NCBI RefSeq assembly: GCF_003943615.1
Contig: NZ_RJPZ01000003.1
Location: 87,825-151,824 of the forward strand
DNA: 64,000 nt
Direction: 5' to 3'
From: Streptococcus australis
GTDB taxonomy: Bacteria; Bacillota; Bacilli; Lactobacillales; Streptococcaceae
Below the pieces are notes generated by a model that was not told the origin of the DNA, did no database searches, and saw only the letters and a program-made list of their open reading frames with translations. Shown piece by piece: positions 9,132 to 17,581 of the stretch. Position 1 is the first letter of the stretch. Each line of letters starts with the position of its first letter. The position numbers and the translations under genes were made by a program.

Positions 9132-9956
9132 TTAATCCTTATCGAAAATATTTCCGATTTCTACATCAATTTTATTTTCTGCTACATCAATGTTGGTTAC
9201 ACGTAGAAGTGACTTGTGATCAAATAAATCTTTACTTCTAGCCGAAGCATTGTCCGCAAAAATAGCGACTCCTGCTAACTCTGATTCAAACTCAGCTAAG
9301 AGGCTAACCATCCCACTGATAGTCCCCCCCCCTTTAAGGAAGTCATCGACAATCAAGACACGGCTGCCCGCTTTCAAACTGCGTTTGGACAAAAACATTT
9401 TCTCAATCCGATCGCCACTGGAACCTGATACATAGTTCACACTGACCGTTGATCCTTCTGTAATTTTTAGATCTCGTCGCACAATGACAAAGGGAACATT
9501 TAAGACATTGGCTACCGCGTTTGCTAATGGAACTCCCTTGGTTGCCACCGTCATAACAGCATCGATTTTTTGATCTCGAAAAGCCTTGGCAATAATGCGC
9601 CCAATATTATTTAGGATTTTTGGATTGCTCAACAGGTCTGAAAGGTAGATATAACCACCTGGTAAAATCCGATTGCTTTCTGACAATTGATTGCACAAGT
9701 TTTGGACAATTTCTCTTGAATCTGCATCCGAAATCGATGGTGTAAAGATGACCCCTCCACCTGCCCCAGTGAGAGTTTCAATGTGTCCAATTTCCATTTC
9801 TTCAAAGGCCCGTTTAATAATAACAATGTCCTCAGAAATAGAGGATTTGGCAGATTCATATTTCTCCGCAAATATATTTAAACTTGTCAATTCGTAGGGA
9901 TGATTAATCAAGTAGTTCGAGATCACAACCATCCGCTCACTTCTTCTTAGCTTCAT
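9132..9956 (-). CDS. purR: Purine operon regulator PurR (phosphoribosyltransferase-fold)
   Basis: DNA-binding regulator of purine synthesis genes that senses PRPP. The 274-residue protein has an N-terminal winged helix (MKLRRSERMVVISNYLINHP, residues 1-75) and a type I phosphoribosyltransferase domain with the PRPP loop RVLIVDDFLKGGGTISG. This is the PurR layout of Bacillus and lactic acid bacteria, in which purR activates the pathway in streptococci. Upstream lie two TATAAT boxes and a PurBox-like inverted repeat (10003-10040), suggesting autoregulation. Confidence 0.93.
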   Translation of the reverse strand: MKLRRSERMVVISNYLINHPYELTSLNIFAEKYESAKSSISEDIVIIKRAFEEMEIGHIETLTGAGGGVIFTPSISDADSREIVQNLCNQLSESNRILPGGYIYLSDLLSNPKILNNIGRIIAKAFRDQKIDAVMTVATKGVPLANAVANVLNVPFVIVRRDLKITEGSTVSVNYVSGSSGDRIEKMFLSKRSLKAGSRVLIVDDFLKGGGTISGMVSLLAEFESELAGVAIFADNASARSKDLFDHKSLLRVTNIDVAENKIDVEIGNIFDKD

Positions 9957-10002
9957 TATCTCTCCACATAGTTTTTTTATTGTATTATACCATATTATAC
10001 CA

Positions 10003-10040
10003 AAAAACGAACATTGTTAGTCTTACAACATTCGTTTCTC
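10003..10040. promoter_or_regulatory. PurBox-like inverted repeat upstream of purR
   Basis: AAAAACGAACATT at 10003-10015 differs from the PurBox consensus AWWWCCGAACWWT at one position. An opposing CGAATGTTG copy lies about 15 bp away on the minus strand. The pair sits just upstream of the two TATAAT boxes for purR. It could alternatively act as a weak terminator of the preceding operon because a T run follows it on the minus strand. Confidence 0.45.
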
Positions 10041-10086
10041 GTTTTTTTACTAACAAACTAAGAGAAGGCTTTTTTGCTCTAGTTTA

Positions 10087-11037
10087 TTAGGAATCTTTTA
10101 AATTTGGCTTATAGAAGGAGCGGTTATCCAAGGCAAAAATCTTATTGGTCATTTCACCAGGACCCACTAAAGCCAAGGCTGAAGTCATCATCATCATTTC
10201 GGCATCTAGATTATCAATCATATGAATGATCTCTGCTTCCATAATTTTCGGACGAACTGGACTACCATACTCTAATAGACCATGGTGACTTAAAATGACA
10301 TGTCGTAACACAATCACATCTTCTTTTTGATCATCAATCTTCAGCTCTTGTAAGACCTTGGTAATTTCTTCATCAATCAGAGCAATGTGTCCGATGAGAT
10401 TTCCCCTGACCGTATATTCCGTATTTTCAGGACCTGAAAGCTCCAGTACCTTGGCAAGATCATGGAGCATGATCCCTGCATAGAGGAGACTTTGATTTAA
10501 TTGAGGATAAACCTGAGAAATGCTCTCGGCCAATCGAACCATGGTTGCTGTATGATAGGCCAAGCCAGTCTCAAAAGCATGGTGGTTGGTTTTGGCCGCA
10601 GGATAAGAGTAAAACTCCTTGTCGTACTTGTTGTAGAGCGCCCTCACCACACGTTGCCAAACTGGATTTTCTATTTTGAAAATCATCCCCGACAGGTAAT
10701 CTTTCAAATCAACTGGATTCACCGGAGGTTTTTCTTTAAAGTCTGCTGGATTAGACGGTTCCCCGCTTTGAGGCAAACGCAAGGTCAATTGATTGACCTG
10801 GGGCGTATTGTTGTAGACCTCCCGGCGTCCGCTCATATGAACTACGCGACCAGCTTGGAACTGCTCCACATTATGCGGCTGAGCATCCCACAATTTTCCT
10901 TCAATCGTGCCTGTCTCATCTTGGAAGACAAAGGCAAGATAATTCTTTCCAGCCCGTGTCTGACGAACATCTGCTGACTTAATGAGGTAGAAGCCTTCAA
11001 ACAATTCGTCTTTTTTCATTTGATTAATTTTGACCAT
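10087..11037 (-). CDS. yhaM: 3'-5' exoribonuclease YhaM / CBF1 family
   Basis: A 316-residue protein with an N-terminal OB-fold (residues about 10-95, with LAFVFQDETGTIEGKLWDAQ) and a C-terminal HD-type hydrolase domain (HHAFETGLAYHTATM, MLHDLAKV, HVILSHHG), the YhaM arrangement. YhaM-type enzymes trim single-stranded RNA and DNA from the 3' end, with a role in short-tail RNA trimming in streptococci. The start at 11037 is supported by a GGAG site six bases upstream; a start at 11049 is also open. Either start overlaps the end of rmuC, so the genes are translationally coupled. Confidence 0.88.
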   Translation of the reverse strand: MVKINQMKKDELFEGFYLIKSADVRQTRAGKNYLAFVFQDETGTIEGKLWDAQPHNVEQFQAGRVVHMSGRREVYNNTPQVNQLTLRLPQSGEPSNPADFKEKPPVNPVDLKDYLSGMIFKIENPVWQRVVRALYNKYDKEFYSYPAAKTNHHAFETGLAYHTATMVRLAESISQVYPQLNQSLLYAGIMLHDLAKVLELSGPENTEYTVRGNLIGHIALIDEEITKVLQELKIDDQKEDVIVLRHVILSHHGLLEYGSPVRPKIMEAEIIHMIDNLDAEMMMMTSALALVGPGEMTNKIFALDNRSFYKPNLKDS

Positions 11038-12280
11038 CATCTTCTCCATCTTCTAAATTCAATAGGCTTGCCATATCTAGATTTTCTGACGTTTCTATAC
11101 TTCGAAGAGTACGCTCGATAGCATTTGTTCTTCGGTTTAAGAGCTCATCGATGTTTCCAGAAGCATGTTTCAACTGCCGTTGGGTCTTTTCTAAAACGCC
11201 TCCAAATTTTTGGAACTCTGTCTTGACTGAAGCAAGGACCTTGCTAATATCATCTGCACTTCGTTGAATATTCAGAGTCTTAAATCCGACCGATAGGGAA
11301 TTTAACAAGGCTGAAAGAGTACTTGGCCCCGCGACGACGATCTGTTCCTCTCTTCGGAGGCGATCAAAGAAGGCTGGGTCGCGGACCACTTCTGAATAGA
11401 GGCCTTCCGTCGGTAAAAAGAGAATCCCAAAATTAGTAGTGGCAGGCGGATATAGGTATTTTTGATGAATGTCCTTGGCAAATTGTTTAATACTAGTCTG
11501 AAGGAGCTTGCGACACCGTTCAATCTCCTCTTTCTCTCCACTTTCATAGGCTTCTTCCAGTCGGTAATAACCCTCCAGAGGAAACTTAGAGTCGATTGGC
11601 AGATAGACGTATTCCCCTCTTACCTGACCAGGCATCTTGATTGCATACTCGACGCGTTCGCTGGAATGAGGAACTGTTACAAACTCTCTCTCGTATTGAG
11701 CGGGAGTTAGGATATCTTCAATGATCTGGCCCAGTTGAAGTTCTCCCATAATCCCACGGGTTTTGGTATTAGAGAGGACCTTATTGAGACTCCCCACATC
11801 TCTAGCGACCGTCTGCATTTCCCCAAGGCCTTTATTAACCGACTCCAATTGTTTGGAGACAGTCTCAAAAGAGGTTTGGAGACGACTATGCAAGGTTTTT
11901 TCCAACTTTTCTTCGACCGTTTGACGCATCTGCTCCAACCGCAAATCATTGGAGGCTTGAATCTGTTGCATCCGTTCGTCCGTTTTGTCTCGGTTTTTAG
12001 TAAAATTCTCAGCAAGTTCTGCTCGTAAAGCAGTCGTTTGCTGATGCATTTCTGTCCGTAATTCCATTAGACGGTCACTGATCGCCATCTCTATCTGCTG
12101 ACCAGTGATTTGCTGAGCTTGTCGCTCTCTCTCAAATCGGTAATCCAGCTGATCCGAAAGATGATCTTCTTGGTCTTCTAGTAAGTCACGGATCCGTTTG
12201 TTATCAGCTGTCCGTTGTTGGTACAGCAAGAAGAGCAAGACAAGATTTCCCACTCCTAATACAAAAAGGATTAATTCCAT
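11024..12280 (-). CDS. rmuC: RmuC family DNA recombination protein
   Basis: The 418-residue protein has one N-terminal membrane segment (MELILFVLGVGNLVLLFLLY), a long coiled coil (residues about 30-170, rich in Glu, Gln, Arg and Leu) and then the RmuC nuclease-like domain. That domain carries GELQLGQIIEDIL, LPIDSKFPLEGYYRL and FGILFLPTEGLYSEVVRDP. RmuC limits recombination at inverted repeats in E. coli; its biochemical activity is not firmly known. It lies 1 bp after thiN and overlaps yhaM. An upstream start at 12328 would run far into thiN and is less likely. Confidence 0.9.
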   Translation of the reverse strand: MELILFVLGVGNLVLLFLLYQQRTADNKRIRDLLEDQEDHLSDQLDYRFERERQAQQITGQQIEMAISDRLMELRTEMHQQTTALRAELAENFTKNRDKTDERMQQIQASNDLRLEQMRQTVEEKLEKTLHSRLQTSFETVSKQLESVNKGLGEMQTVARDVGSLNKVLSNTKTRGIMGELQLGQIIEDILTPAQYEREFVTVPHSSERVEYAIKMPGQVRGEYVYLPIDSKFPLEGYYRLEEAYESGEKEEIERCRKLLQTSIKQFAKDIHQKYLYPPATTNFGILFLPTEGLYSEVVRDPAFFDRLRREEQIVVAGPSTLSALLNSLSVGFKTLNIQRSADDISKVLASVKTEFQKFGGVLEKTQRQLKHASGNIDELLNRRTNAIERTLRSIETSENLDMASLLNLEDGEDDGQN

Positions 12281-12281
12281 C

Positions 12282-12947
12282 TTATTTCCCATCCTTGCTA
12301 TAAATGATAACAGCATAGCCTCGATCAACGCTTAAGGTTATCGGCTGATTGCTAAATTCGTTGGAACCATAAATAGCCTTTTTAAAATAATTGATCGGAT
12401 TTAAGGGATACTTGGCTCCTTCAATCTGGATGGAAGCTCCCTCAACCGGCATAAAAGCAACATACGTATAGCCTGCTATGGGCTGAATAGTGTGGCGACC
12501 TGCTGGACGATAGCAGAGATAATTTTGTCGGTCCATCAAGCAAAGTTGCGTCATAAAGGGACCAATCTCTGGATCAGTGGGCAAAAAAACGCTGGCCAAG
12601 TGGTGATCCAGGCGACCACCAAAGGCTCCAAAGATTAAAATTTCCGCTTGAGGCCAACGTTCTAGTACTTCCTTAATCGCCAATTCCAGGTCAGTATCAT
12701 TTTTTTCTGCTGCCGAAGTCCGTAATTTGTGAGCCGTAGATTGAATCCTCTGAAATTCTTCTGGCTCAACAGAGTCAAAATCTCCAACTGCTAAAGAAAG
12801 TTCCAATCCTTGCTCTAATAGGAAAAGGCAGCCTGCATCCACCCCGACATAAACATCCAAGTCTAGCGGAATGGTTTCCACTCGGCCACCAGCTACAATC
12901 GCAACCTTAGTCTTGGATGGCTGCTCGAAGGGTTTGAACTCGTTCAT
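12282..12947 (-). CDS. thiN: Thiamine pyrophosphokinase
   Basis: Makes thiamine diphosphate from thiamine and ATP. In its 221 residues I see VAIVAGGRVETIPLDLD, VGVDAGCLFLL, the catalytic VGDFDSVEPEEFQ and FGAFGGRLDHHLAS, all features of the TPK catalytic domain, followed by the smaller C-terminal beta domain. The ATG at 12947 has a GGAG site six bases upstream and lies inside the end of rpe (41-bp overlap). The first 14 residues before VAIVAGG are longer than usual. It belongs to the rsgA-rpe-thiN-rmuC-yhaM run. Confidence 0.88.
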   Translation of the reverse strand: MNEFKPFEQPSKTKVAIVAGGRVETIPLDLDVYVGVDAGCLFLLEQGLELSLAVGDFDSVEPEEFQRIQSTAHKLRTSAAEKNDTDLELAIKEVLERWPQAEILIFGAFGGRLDHHLASVFLPTDPEIGPFMTQLCLMDRQNYLCYRPAGRHTIQPIAGYTYVAFMPVEGASIQIEGAKYPLNPINYFKKAIYGSNEFSNQPITLSVDRGYAVIIYSKDGK

Positions 12948-13566
12948 TCACATCTCCATTAAACACATAGGAACCTGCTACAAAGACGTTTGCCCCTGCT
13001 TCTTTCGCGGCGTGAATCGTCTTATCATCAATTCCCCCATCGACTTCAATATCGAAATCCAAGCCTTTTTCTTCACGCAATTGAACCAATTGACGAATCT
13101 TATCCATGGTTTCTGGCAGGAAGGCTTGCCCACCAAATCCTGGGTTGACAGTCATGACAAGTACTTGGTCTACCAAGTTTAAGATATGTTGGATACTTTC
13201 AACAGGGGTTCCTGGATTGATGACCACACTTGGTTTCACCCCTGCCAAACGAATTTTTTGAAGGGCGCCATGGATGTGTGGAGTCGCTTCGACGTGAATG
13301 CTGATGATATCTGCCCCAGCACGCGCAAACTCTTCGATATGTTTCTCAGGATTGGTCACCATCAAGTGGCAGTCAAAAACTAGCTTGCTGTGAGGACGCA
13401 TACTAGCAACTACACCAGCACCAAAGCTGATATTAGGCACAAAGTGACCGTCCATTACATCGATGTGAGCGTACTCCGCACCAGACGCTTCCAATTTCTT
13501 CAATTCACTTTCAAAATTTGCATAATCTGCACTTAAAATAGAAGGGGATAATTTGTTTGTTTTCAT
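12907..13566 (-). CDS. rpe: Ribulose-phosphate 3-epimerase
   Basis: Pentose phosphate pathway enzyme that interconverts ribulose-5-phosphate and xylulose-5-phosphate. The 219-residue TIM barrel shows SPSILSADYANFESEL, HIDVMDGHFVPNISFG, HLMV, VLVMTVNPGFGGQ, EVDGGI and the phosphate-binding GANVFVAGSYVF. It follows rsgA by 15 bp, a common streptococcal pairing (rsgA-rpe-thiN). The start is the ATG at 13566. Confidence 0.96.
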   Translation of the reverse strand: MKTNKLSPSILSADYANFESELKKLEASGAEYAHIDVMDGHFVPNISFGAGVVASMRPHSKLVFDCHLMVTNPEKHIEEFARAGADIISIHVEATPHIHGALQKIRLAGVKPSVVINPGTPVESIQHILNLVDQVLVMTVNPGFGGQAFLPETMDKIRQLVQLREEKGLDFDIEVDGGIDDKTIHAAKEAGANVFVAGSYVFNGDVNERVQTLRAAIQD

Positions 13567-13581
13567 ATTATTCAGGTCTCC

Positions 13582-14460
13582 TTATTTGGGTAATTTTTTC
13601 GATACTTTTTTATAGGTTTCTCGTCTATTTTCGATCTCACTCAAGAACTGTAAGTAATTCTCAAAGCGGAAGGAAGCAATGATCCCTTCCTCGACAGCAG
13701 GCTTGACGGCACAAGATGGTTCATGTGTGTGGGTACAAGTACGGAACTTGCAATCCTGGCTTACCTTGGCGATGTCTGGAAAAGCATGATTAAGATCTTC
13801 TGCATTGTCGACTTCATAATCTAAAGAGGAGAAGCCAGGGGTATCCGCAATCTTGCCACCATTGAGATCATAAAAGCTGACGGCTCGCGTCGTATGGCGG
13901 CCTCGTCCGAGGCTGTCGGAGATCTCTCCTGTCTCTAGTTCCAACTCCGGGGCCAAGGTATTCAAGAGGGTTGATTTCCCCACTCCTGTTTGGCCCATAA
14001 AGACCGTCACCTGATCCTTCAAGAGAGGCAAGAGCTCTTCCTTGTCAGTGACAAAGTCATACCCCATTTGGCGATAGACTTCTTGGAAAGGAAGCATGAC
14101 AGCCGGATCTTCTAGTAGGTCCATTTTTGAAATATAGACAATCGGATGGATCACTTTTTGCTCCAAGAGGACCAAAAAACGATCCAATAAATTAACATTA
14201 AAATCGGGCTCTTTGGCAGACATGATGACGACAGCCTGATCAATATTAACAATCGGTGGACGGACTAAGCTATTCTTTCGCGGGAATATTTTTAAAATAT
14301 AGCCTTCCGAATTTTCTTCTGCTGAAAATTCTACCTTATCTCCAACATAGGGAGTTTGTCCTTTTTTCCGGAAATTTCCTCGAGCGCGTGTTTGGTAAAT
14401 TTCCCCTTCGCACTCCACATAATAAAAACCGGCCAAGGCTTTAACAATCGTTCCTTGCAA
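13582..14460 (-). CDS. rsgA: Ribosome small subunit GTPase RsgA
   Basis: Circularly permuted GTPase that checks late 30S assembly. The 292-residue protein has an N-terminal OB-fold, then SKMD in the G4 position (residues 111-114), P-loop GQTGVGKST (156-164), the G3 motif DTPGFS and a C-terminal zinc module reading [14 protein letters not shown]. The G4-G1-G3 order is diagnostic. It is first of the rsgA-rpe-thiN-rmuC-yhaM cluster, reading from an ATG at 14460. Confidence 0.96.
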   Translation of the reverse strand: MQGTIVKALAGFYYVECEGEIYQTRARGNFRKKGQTPYVGDKVEFSAEENSEGYILKIFPRKNSLVRPPIVNIDQAVVIMSAKEPDFNVNLLDRFLVLLEQKVIHPIVYISKMDLLEDPAVMLPFQEVYRQMGYDFVTDKEELLPLLKDQVTVFMGQTGVGKSTLLNTLAPELELETGEISDSLGRGRHTTRAVSFYDLNGGKIADTPGFSSLDYEVDNAEDLNHAFPDIAKVSQDCKFRTCTHTHEPSCAVKPAVEEGIIASFRFENYLQFLSEIENRRETYKKVSKKLPK

Positions 14461-14581
14461 CTAGCACTCCTTTAAAGTTAATACTACTATTATATCAAAA
14501 AATATAATATAGCGCTTGCTTACTTGAGTATGAAAAAAACGAAGGTATCTCAATTTTTTTGAATAGAATTCACATAAGAGG

Positions 14582-14610
14582 TTGTAAACGTTTTGGGATA
14601 GATTTGTAAT
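14582..14610 (+). promoter_or_regulatory. Possible promoter of a plus-strand gene relic
   Basis: TTGTAA at 14582-14587, 17-bp spacer, TGTAAT at 14605-14610, followed by an AAAAGGGG ribosome-like site and an ATG at 14632. Confidence 0.4.
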
Positions 14611-14631
14611 AGAGAAAAGGGGATGATATAT

Positions 14632-14932
14632 ATGTTTCTTATGGGAAGTACAAACCATTTTACAGATAGTAAGTGACGGAGACTGATACAGTTATTGACG
14701 AAGCTATCTGATTAGTAATGAAAGAAGCCGATTTTGGTGGGAGTATTTCTGACTTTCTTACTAATCCCTGCCAGTTATAAGGAGGTCCTTTATCCCAGAC
14801 GATGAGCTTGAACCTGAAGGTGGGCCCCCAGTCTCAATCGTCTTTCTTCTTGCTCTCTTATGGGTTATCTTTCTTCTCAAAGATACCTCTGCAGAACAAG
14901 AAGAACTTTATCCTCAACTGAGTTATGAATAA
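14632..14932 (+). pseudogene. Frameshifted small membrane-protein relic
   Basis: An ATG at 14632 opens MFLMGSTNHFTDSK and stops. Shifted frames then read VTETDTVIDEAI, MKEADFGGSISDFLTNPCQL and finally PEGGPPVSIVFLLALLWVIF followed by a polar tail ending PQLSYE with a TAA at 14930-14932. The last part is a believable transmembrane segment plus acidic tail. No single frame covers the region, so this is most simply a small membrane-protein gene broken by at least two frameshifts. The family is unknown to me. Confidence 0.4.
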
Positions 14933-14945
14933 GTAAAAGAAAGAA

Positions 14946-15120
14946 GAGAGTGGGACAGAAATCGGTAATTCGTTAGAATTCGATTTCGTCGTCCCACCTC
15001 CGCACAGTTGAGTAGGGCTGTAAAAGCTGATGAAATCAGCCTAGTAGATCCCACTCAACCACTGCGTCTTGCTCGACTATCCAAAGACAATTGAGAGGCT
15101 AGGACTTTTGTCCCACTCTC
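14946..15120. repeat. 175-bp intergenic element, copy 1 (inverted terminal repeats)
   Basis: Begins GAGAGTGGGACA and ends TGTCCCACTCTC, so its ends are perfect 12-bp inverted repeats. It contains smaller palindromes, for example GCTGAT-GAA-ATCAGC. A second copy of exactly the same length lies in the opposite orientation at 59610-59784, with about six differences in 175 bp. There is no open reading frame, which fits a MITE-like or terminator-like element. Location: between the 14632 relic and the tRNA pair. Confidence 0.85.
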
Positions 15121-15166
15121 TTTTCTGCTAGCTCCATACATTCGATAGAAAGGATGCTATTTTTTC

Positions 15167-15194
15167 TTGGCATTTCTGTCAAAAAGAGTATAAT
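15167..15194 (+). promoter_or_regulatory. tRNA-Leu/tRNA-Ser promoter
   Basis: TTGGCA at 15167-15172, 16-bp spacer and TATAAT at 15189-15194, ending 8 bp before the tRNA-Leu gene. Confidence 0.75.
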
Positions 15195-15202
15195 AGAACT
15201 AT

Positions 15203-15285
15203 GCGGAGGTGGTGGAACGGCAGACACGCATGCTTCAGGCGCATGTGCCCCTTCGGGCGTGAGGGTTCAAATCCCTTTCTCCGCA
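15203..15285 (+). tRNA. tRNA-Leu (CAG)
   Basis: An 83-nt class II tRNA with acceptor strands GCGGAGG / TCTCCGC (one G-U), the T arm GAGGGTTCAAATCCCTTTC and the long variable arm expected of tRNA-Leu. The anticodon loop reads CTTCAGG, giving anticodon CAG. The CCA end is not encoded. Confidence 0.93.
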
Positions 15286-15289
15286 TCTT

Positions 15290-15378
15290 GGAAAGGTGGC
15301 CCAGTTTGGTACGGCACCGGACTCGAAATCCGGCAAGTGGATTTTCTTCACGCGCGGGTTCAAATCCCGTCCTTTCCT
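15290..15378 (+). tRNA. tRNA-Ser (CGA)
   Basis: Class II tRNA with acceptor GGAAAGG / CCTTTCC, anticodon stem CCGGA / TCCGG and loop CTCGAAA, giving anticodon CGA. The variable arm is GTGGATTTTCTTCAC and the T arm is GCGGGTTCAAATCCCGT. It lies four bases after tRNA-Leu and shares its promoter and the terminator at 15390-15421. Confidence 0.92.
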
Positions 15379-15389
15379 TTTATTACTCA

Positions 15390-15421
15390 AAAAGACATGG
15401 GCTTTGAAGCCCATGTCTTTT
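15390..15421. terminator. Bidirectional terminator between tRNA-Ser and rsmA
   Basis: AAAAGACATGGGC-TTTGAA-GCCCATGTCTTTT: a long perfect stem flanked by A and T runs, able to stop both the plus-strand tRNA transcript and the minus-strand rsmA transcript. Confidence 0.9.
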
Positions 15422-15424
15422 CCA

Positions 15425-16300
15425 TTATTTAATTCCTGCTTCTAGAAGACTGTCAGCTAGACGGGCGAAGTCTTCTAAACTAAGAGCTTCTCCTCGTACA
15501 GAAGGTTTCAAACCGGCTGCTTGGATCCCGGCTTCCAATTTTGCCTTCACGTCTTCGGTCTTGCCAAAGCGACTGGTCAAGTTGTTCCAAAGAGTTTTGC
15601 GGCGGTGGACAAAGCTAGCCTTGCTGACGGAGAAGAGAAAATCTTCATCCTTGACTGCCACAGCTGGCTCTTCACGACGCACCATCTTGAGGATGGCAGA
15701 GTCGACGTTTGGTGCTGGCACAAAGACGGTGCGTGGCACGATAAAGGCTACCTTAGCCGTCATATAGTATTGGACCGCAATGGACAGAGATCCATAAGCC
15801 TTGGTATTCGGTTCAGCTGAGATGCGGTCTGCCACCTCTTTTTGCATCATCACCACAAATTCTTGGAAAGGGATTTTGGATTCGATCAAGTGCATGAGGA
15901 TCGGAGTCGTAATATAGTAAGGAAGGTTGGCCACTACCTTGATCGGAAGGTCTGGATTTTTAAACTCTGCGATGTACTGGTTGAGGTCCACCTTGAGGAT
16001 GTCTTGATTGACAACCGTTACATTGTCAAAATCCCGCAAGGTATCCGCTAAGATGGGAACCAAGCGGTCATCAATTTCAAAGGCCATCACTTCTGCGGCA
16101 TTTTCCGCCAAAAACTCAGTCAACGCTCCGATTCCGGGACCGATTTCGATCACATTGACCTGTTTATCAATCTCAGCAGTGTCCACAATCTTTTGAAGGA
16201 TGTTGGTGTCGGTCAAGAAGTTTTGACCAAAGGATTTTTTAAAGGTAAAGCCGTGACGCTCCAGCACTGCCTTGGTCACGCTATAATCTGCAATTCTCAT
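15425..16300 (-). CDS. rsmA: 16S rRNA dimethyladenosine transferase
   Basis: Methylates two adjacent adenines in helix 45 of 16S rRNA; loss gives kasugamycin resistance (ksgA). The 291-residue protein has [11 protein letters not shown], the SAM-binding motif [16 protein letters not shown], the catalytic NLPYYITTP and the C-terminal domain with [12 protein letters not shown]. The usual neighbour rnmV lies upstream, separated here by an Imm33-type gene. The ATG at 16300 follows a GAAAAGAAGAGAT ribosome site. Confidence 0.96.
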   Translation of the reverse strand: MRIADYSVTKAVLERHGFTFKKSFGQNFLTDTNILQKIVDTAEIDKQVNVIEIGPGIGALTEFLAENAAEVMAFEIDDRLVPILADTLRDFDNVTVVNQDILKVDLNQYIAEFKNPDLPIKVVANLPYYITTPILMHLIESKIPFQEFVVMMQKEVADRISAEPNTKAYGSLSIAVQYYMTAKVAFIVPRTVFVPAPNVDSAILKMVRREEPAVAVKDEDFLFSVSKASFVHRRKTLWNNLTSRFGKTEDVKAKLEAGIQAAGLKPSVRGEALSLEDFARLADSLLEAGIK

Positions 16301-16369
16301 ATCTTCTCTTTTCTAATCAGTTTAGGAGGAGAAATAATCTCTATCTCACTTTTTTCTCCACAAGCTGGT

Positions 16370-16996
16370 CTAACAGTCTTCTACGAATGCGTTCTTCTCC
16401 GCTTGGTAGACATAAGCTTCCCCATCCTTGTCTAGGACCGTCTCCAATAAGGGTTCGATATCCAAGGCCGCTTCAAGGCTAATGAGGGTAATCTTAGATG
16501 GATCGTCCAAGTCTTCTTGAGACTCATAGCCTGTAAAGAATTGCCAACCGCTGTCTTGCGGGTGATGAGGTACATCGTGAACTGCCCAATTTATCTCACG
16601 TCGTAGGAAGCAATCCTTGGTAATTATCGCCCCTTTTTGTATATCAAGATTCAACTGGGGGACCATCAGGCTCGCAATATGTTCCCGCGCAAAATCCAGC
16701 TCATCTCCAAGCTGGATGGAGGTAATATAAGCGGGTTGATTGGTTAAACGTCCTTTGAACTTTCCATCGCGGATTTCAGTGAGTTCGACCCACATACGCT
16801 CTGCTCGACACCCATTCTCCAAGACTGTATCCAGCACAAAGATGAGGCGAACCTGGTCCCCAGGCTTCAATTGGTTGATTTCTTCTCGACTCGGAATCAA
16901 AAATTGCCGTGGATTCTTTTGATGCTTTGCTTGAACATCCTCTAAAGAATAGCCGATCCCTTTTTTCTTATCTGTAAACAGATTGAACAATCCCAT
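16370..16996 (-). CDS. DUF2314/Imm33 (DUF2185) domain protein
   Basis: A 208-residue soluble protein with two parts. Residues about 35-115 (KPGDQVRLIFVLD, ERMWVELTEIRDGKFKGRLTN, LGDELDFAREHI) resemble DUF2314. Residues about 125-200 (KDCFLRREINWAVHDVPHHP, DSGWQFFTGYES, ALDIEPLLETVLDKDGEA) resemble the DUF2185/Imm33 immunity family. Imm33-type proteins are linked to polymorphic toxin systems, but no toxin gene is near, so it may be an orphan immunity protein or a housekeeping relative. Family assignment is by recognition of motifs only. It lies 15 bp after rnmV. Confidence 0.65.
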   Translation of the reverse strand: MGLFNLFTDKKKGIGYSLEDVQAKHQKNPRQFLIPSREEINQLKPGDQVRLIFVLDTVLENGCRAERMWVELTEIRDGKFKGRLTNQPAYITSIQLGDELDFAREHIASLMVPQLNLDIQKGAIITKDCFLRREINWAVHDVPHHPQDSGWQFFTGYESQEDLDDPSKITLISLEAALDIEPLLETVLDKDGEAYVYQAEKNAFVEDC

Positions 16997-17011
16997 CTTC
17001 CACCTCCATCA

Positions 17012-17581
17012 CTATTTTTTATAAGAAGCCAAGGCATCTTCTACTCGAGACAGACAAACCCCAAACAACTCCAAACGTTTGAGCAGTTGTTTGCCATTGC
17101 AGTAGCCGATGCGCAAGGCTTCGCCTAGATATTCCCGTCGTTTGCGACTGTCACTGCCCATCAAGAGACCGAGACGCATCAGATCTGACTTGGTAATATC
17201 AAAGAAATGCTCATCTTCATAGGAGCCAACCAGTCCAGATAAGGCCTTTTCTAAGTCTTCAAAGCTGGCATGCTCCACTCCCAAGGAACGGCCCTTGGTT
17301 TTGGAGTTGGGCACTGCCTCACCACGATTTAAAAAGGCATGCTTGGCCTGCGGAATTTCTTGCATGATGATCTTACGAATCCGCTCCCCATTGTAATCTG
17401 GATCCGTAAAGACAATGACCCCACGCAACTCTTGCAATGTAGCAATGCGTTCTAAATCATCCTGATTAATAGCCGATCCACGTGTCTCATAGGTATCCAC
17501 CTCATAATAGCGTTTCAGATTGGCCGTATCGTCCTTGCCTTCAACAACAATCACTTCTGGTATTTTTCTTTTCTCAGTCAA
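17012..17581 (-). CDS. rnmV: Ribonuclease M5
   Basis: Toprim-domain nuclease that matures the ends of 5S rRNA. It has VIVVEGKDDTANLKRYYEVD, FTDPDYNGERIR (the acidic Toprim metal site) and TKGRSLGVEHASFEDLEKAL. I place the start at a TTG (17581) that gives a normal 189-residue protein, has an AAAGG site about 10 bp upstream and overlaps the tatD stop by 8 bp. In-frame ATGs at 17602 and further upstream lie inside tatD and would add an unusual N-terminus. Coupling to tatD is typical for streptococci. Confidence 0.88.
   Translation of the reverse strand: MTEKRKIPEVIVVEGKDDTANLKRYYEVDTYETRGSAINQDDLERIATLQELRGVIVFTDPDYNGERIRKIIMQEIPQAKHAFLNRGEAVPNSKTKGRSLGVEHASFEDLEKALSGLVGSYEDEHFFDITKSDLMRLGLLMGSDSRKRREYLGEALRIGYCNGKQLLKRLELFGVCLSRVEDALASYKK

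Noticed and set aside
14461..14658. 65-codon minus-strand frame between rsgA and the tRNA pair
   Set aside because: No ribosome site, low-complexity Phe/Ile/Tyr composition, and it overlaps the rsgA promoter region and the plus-strand relic.
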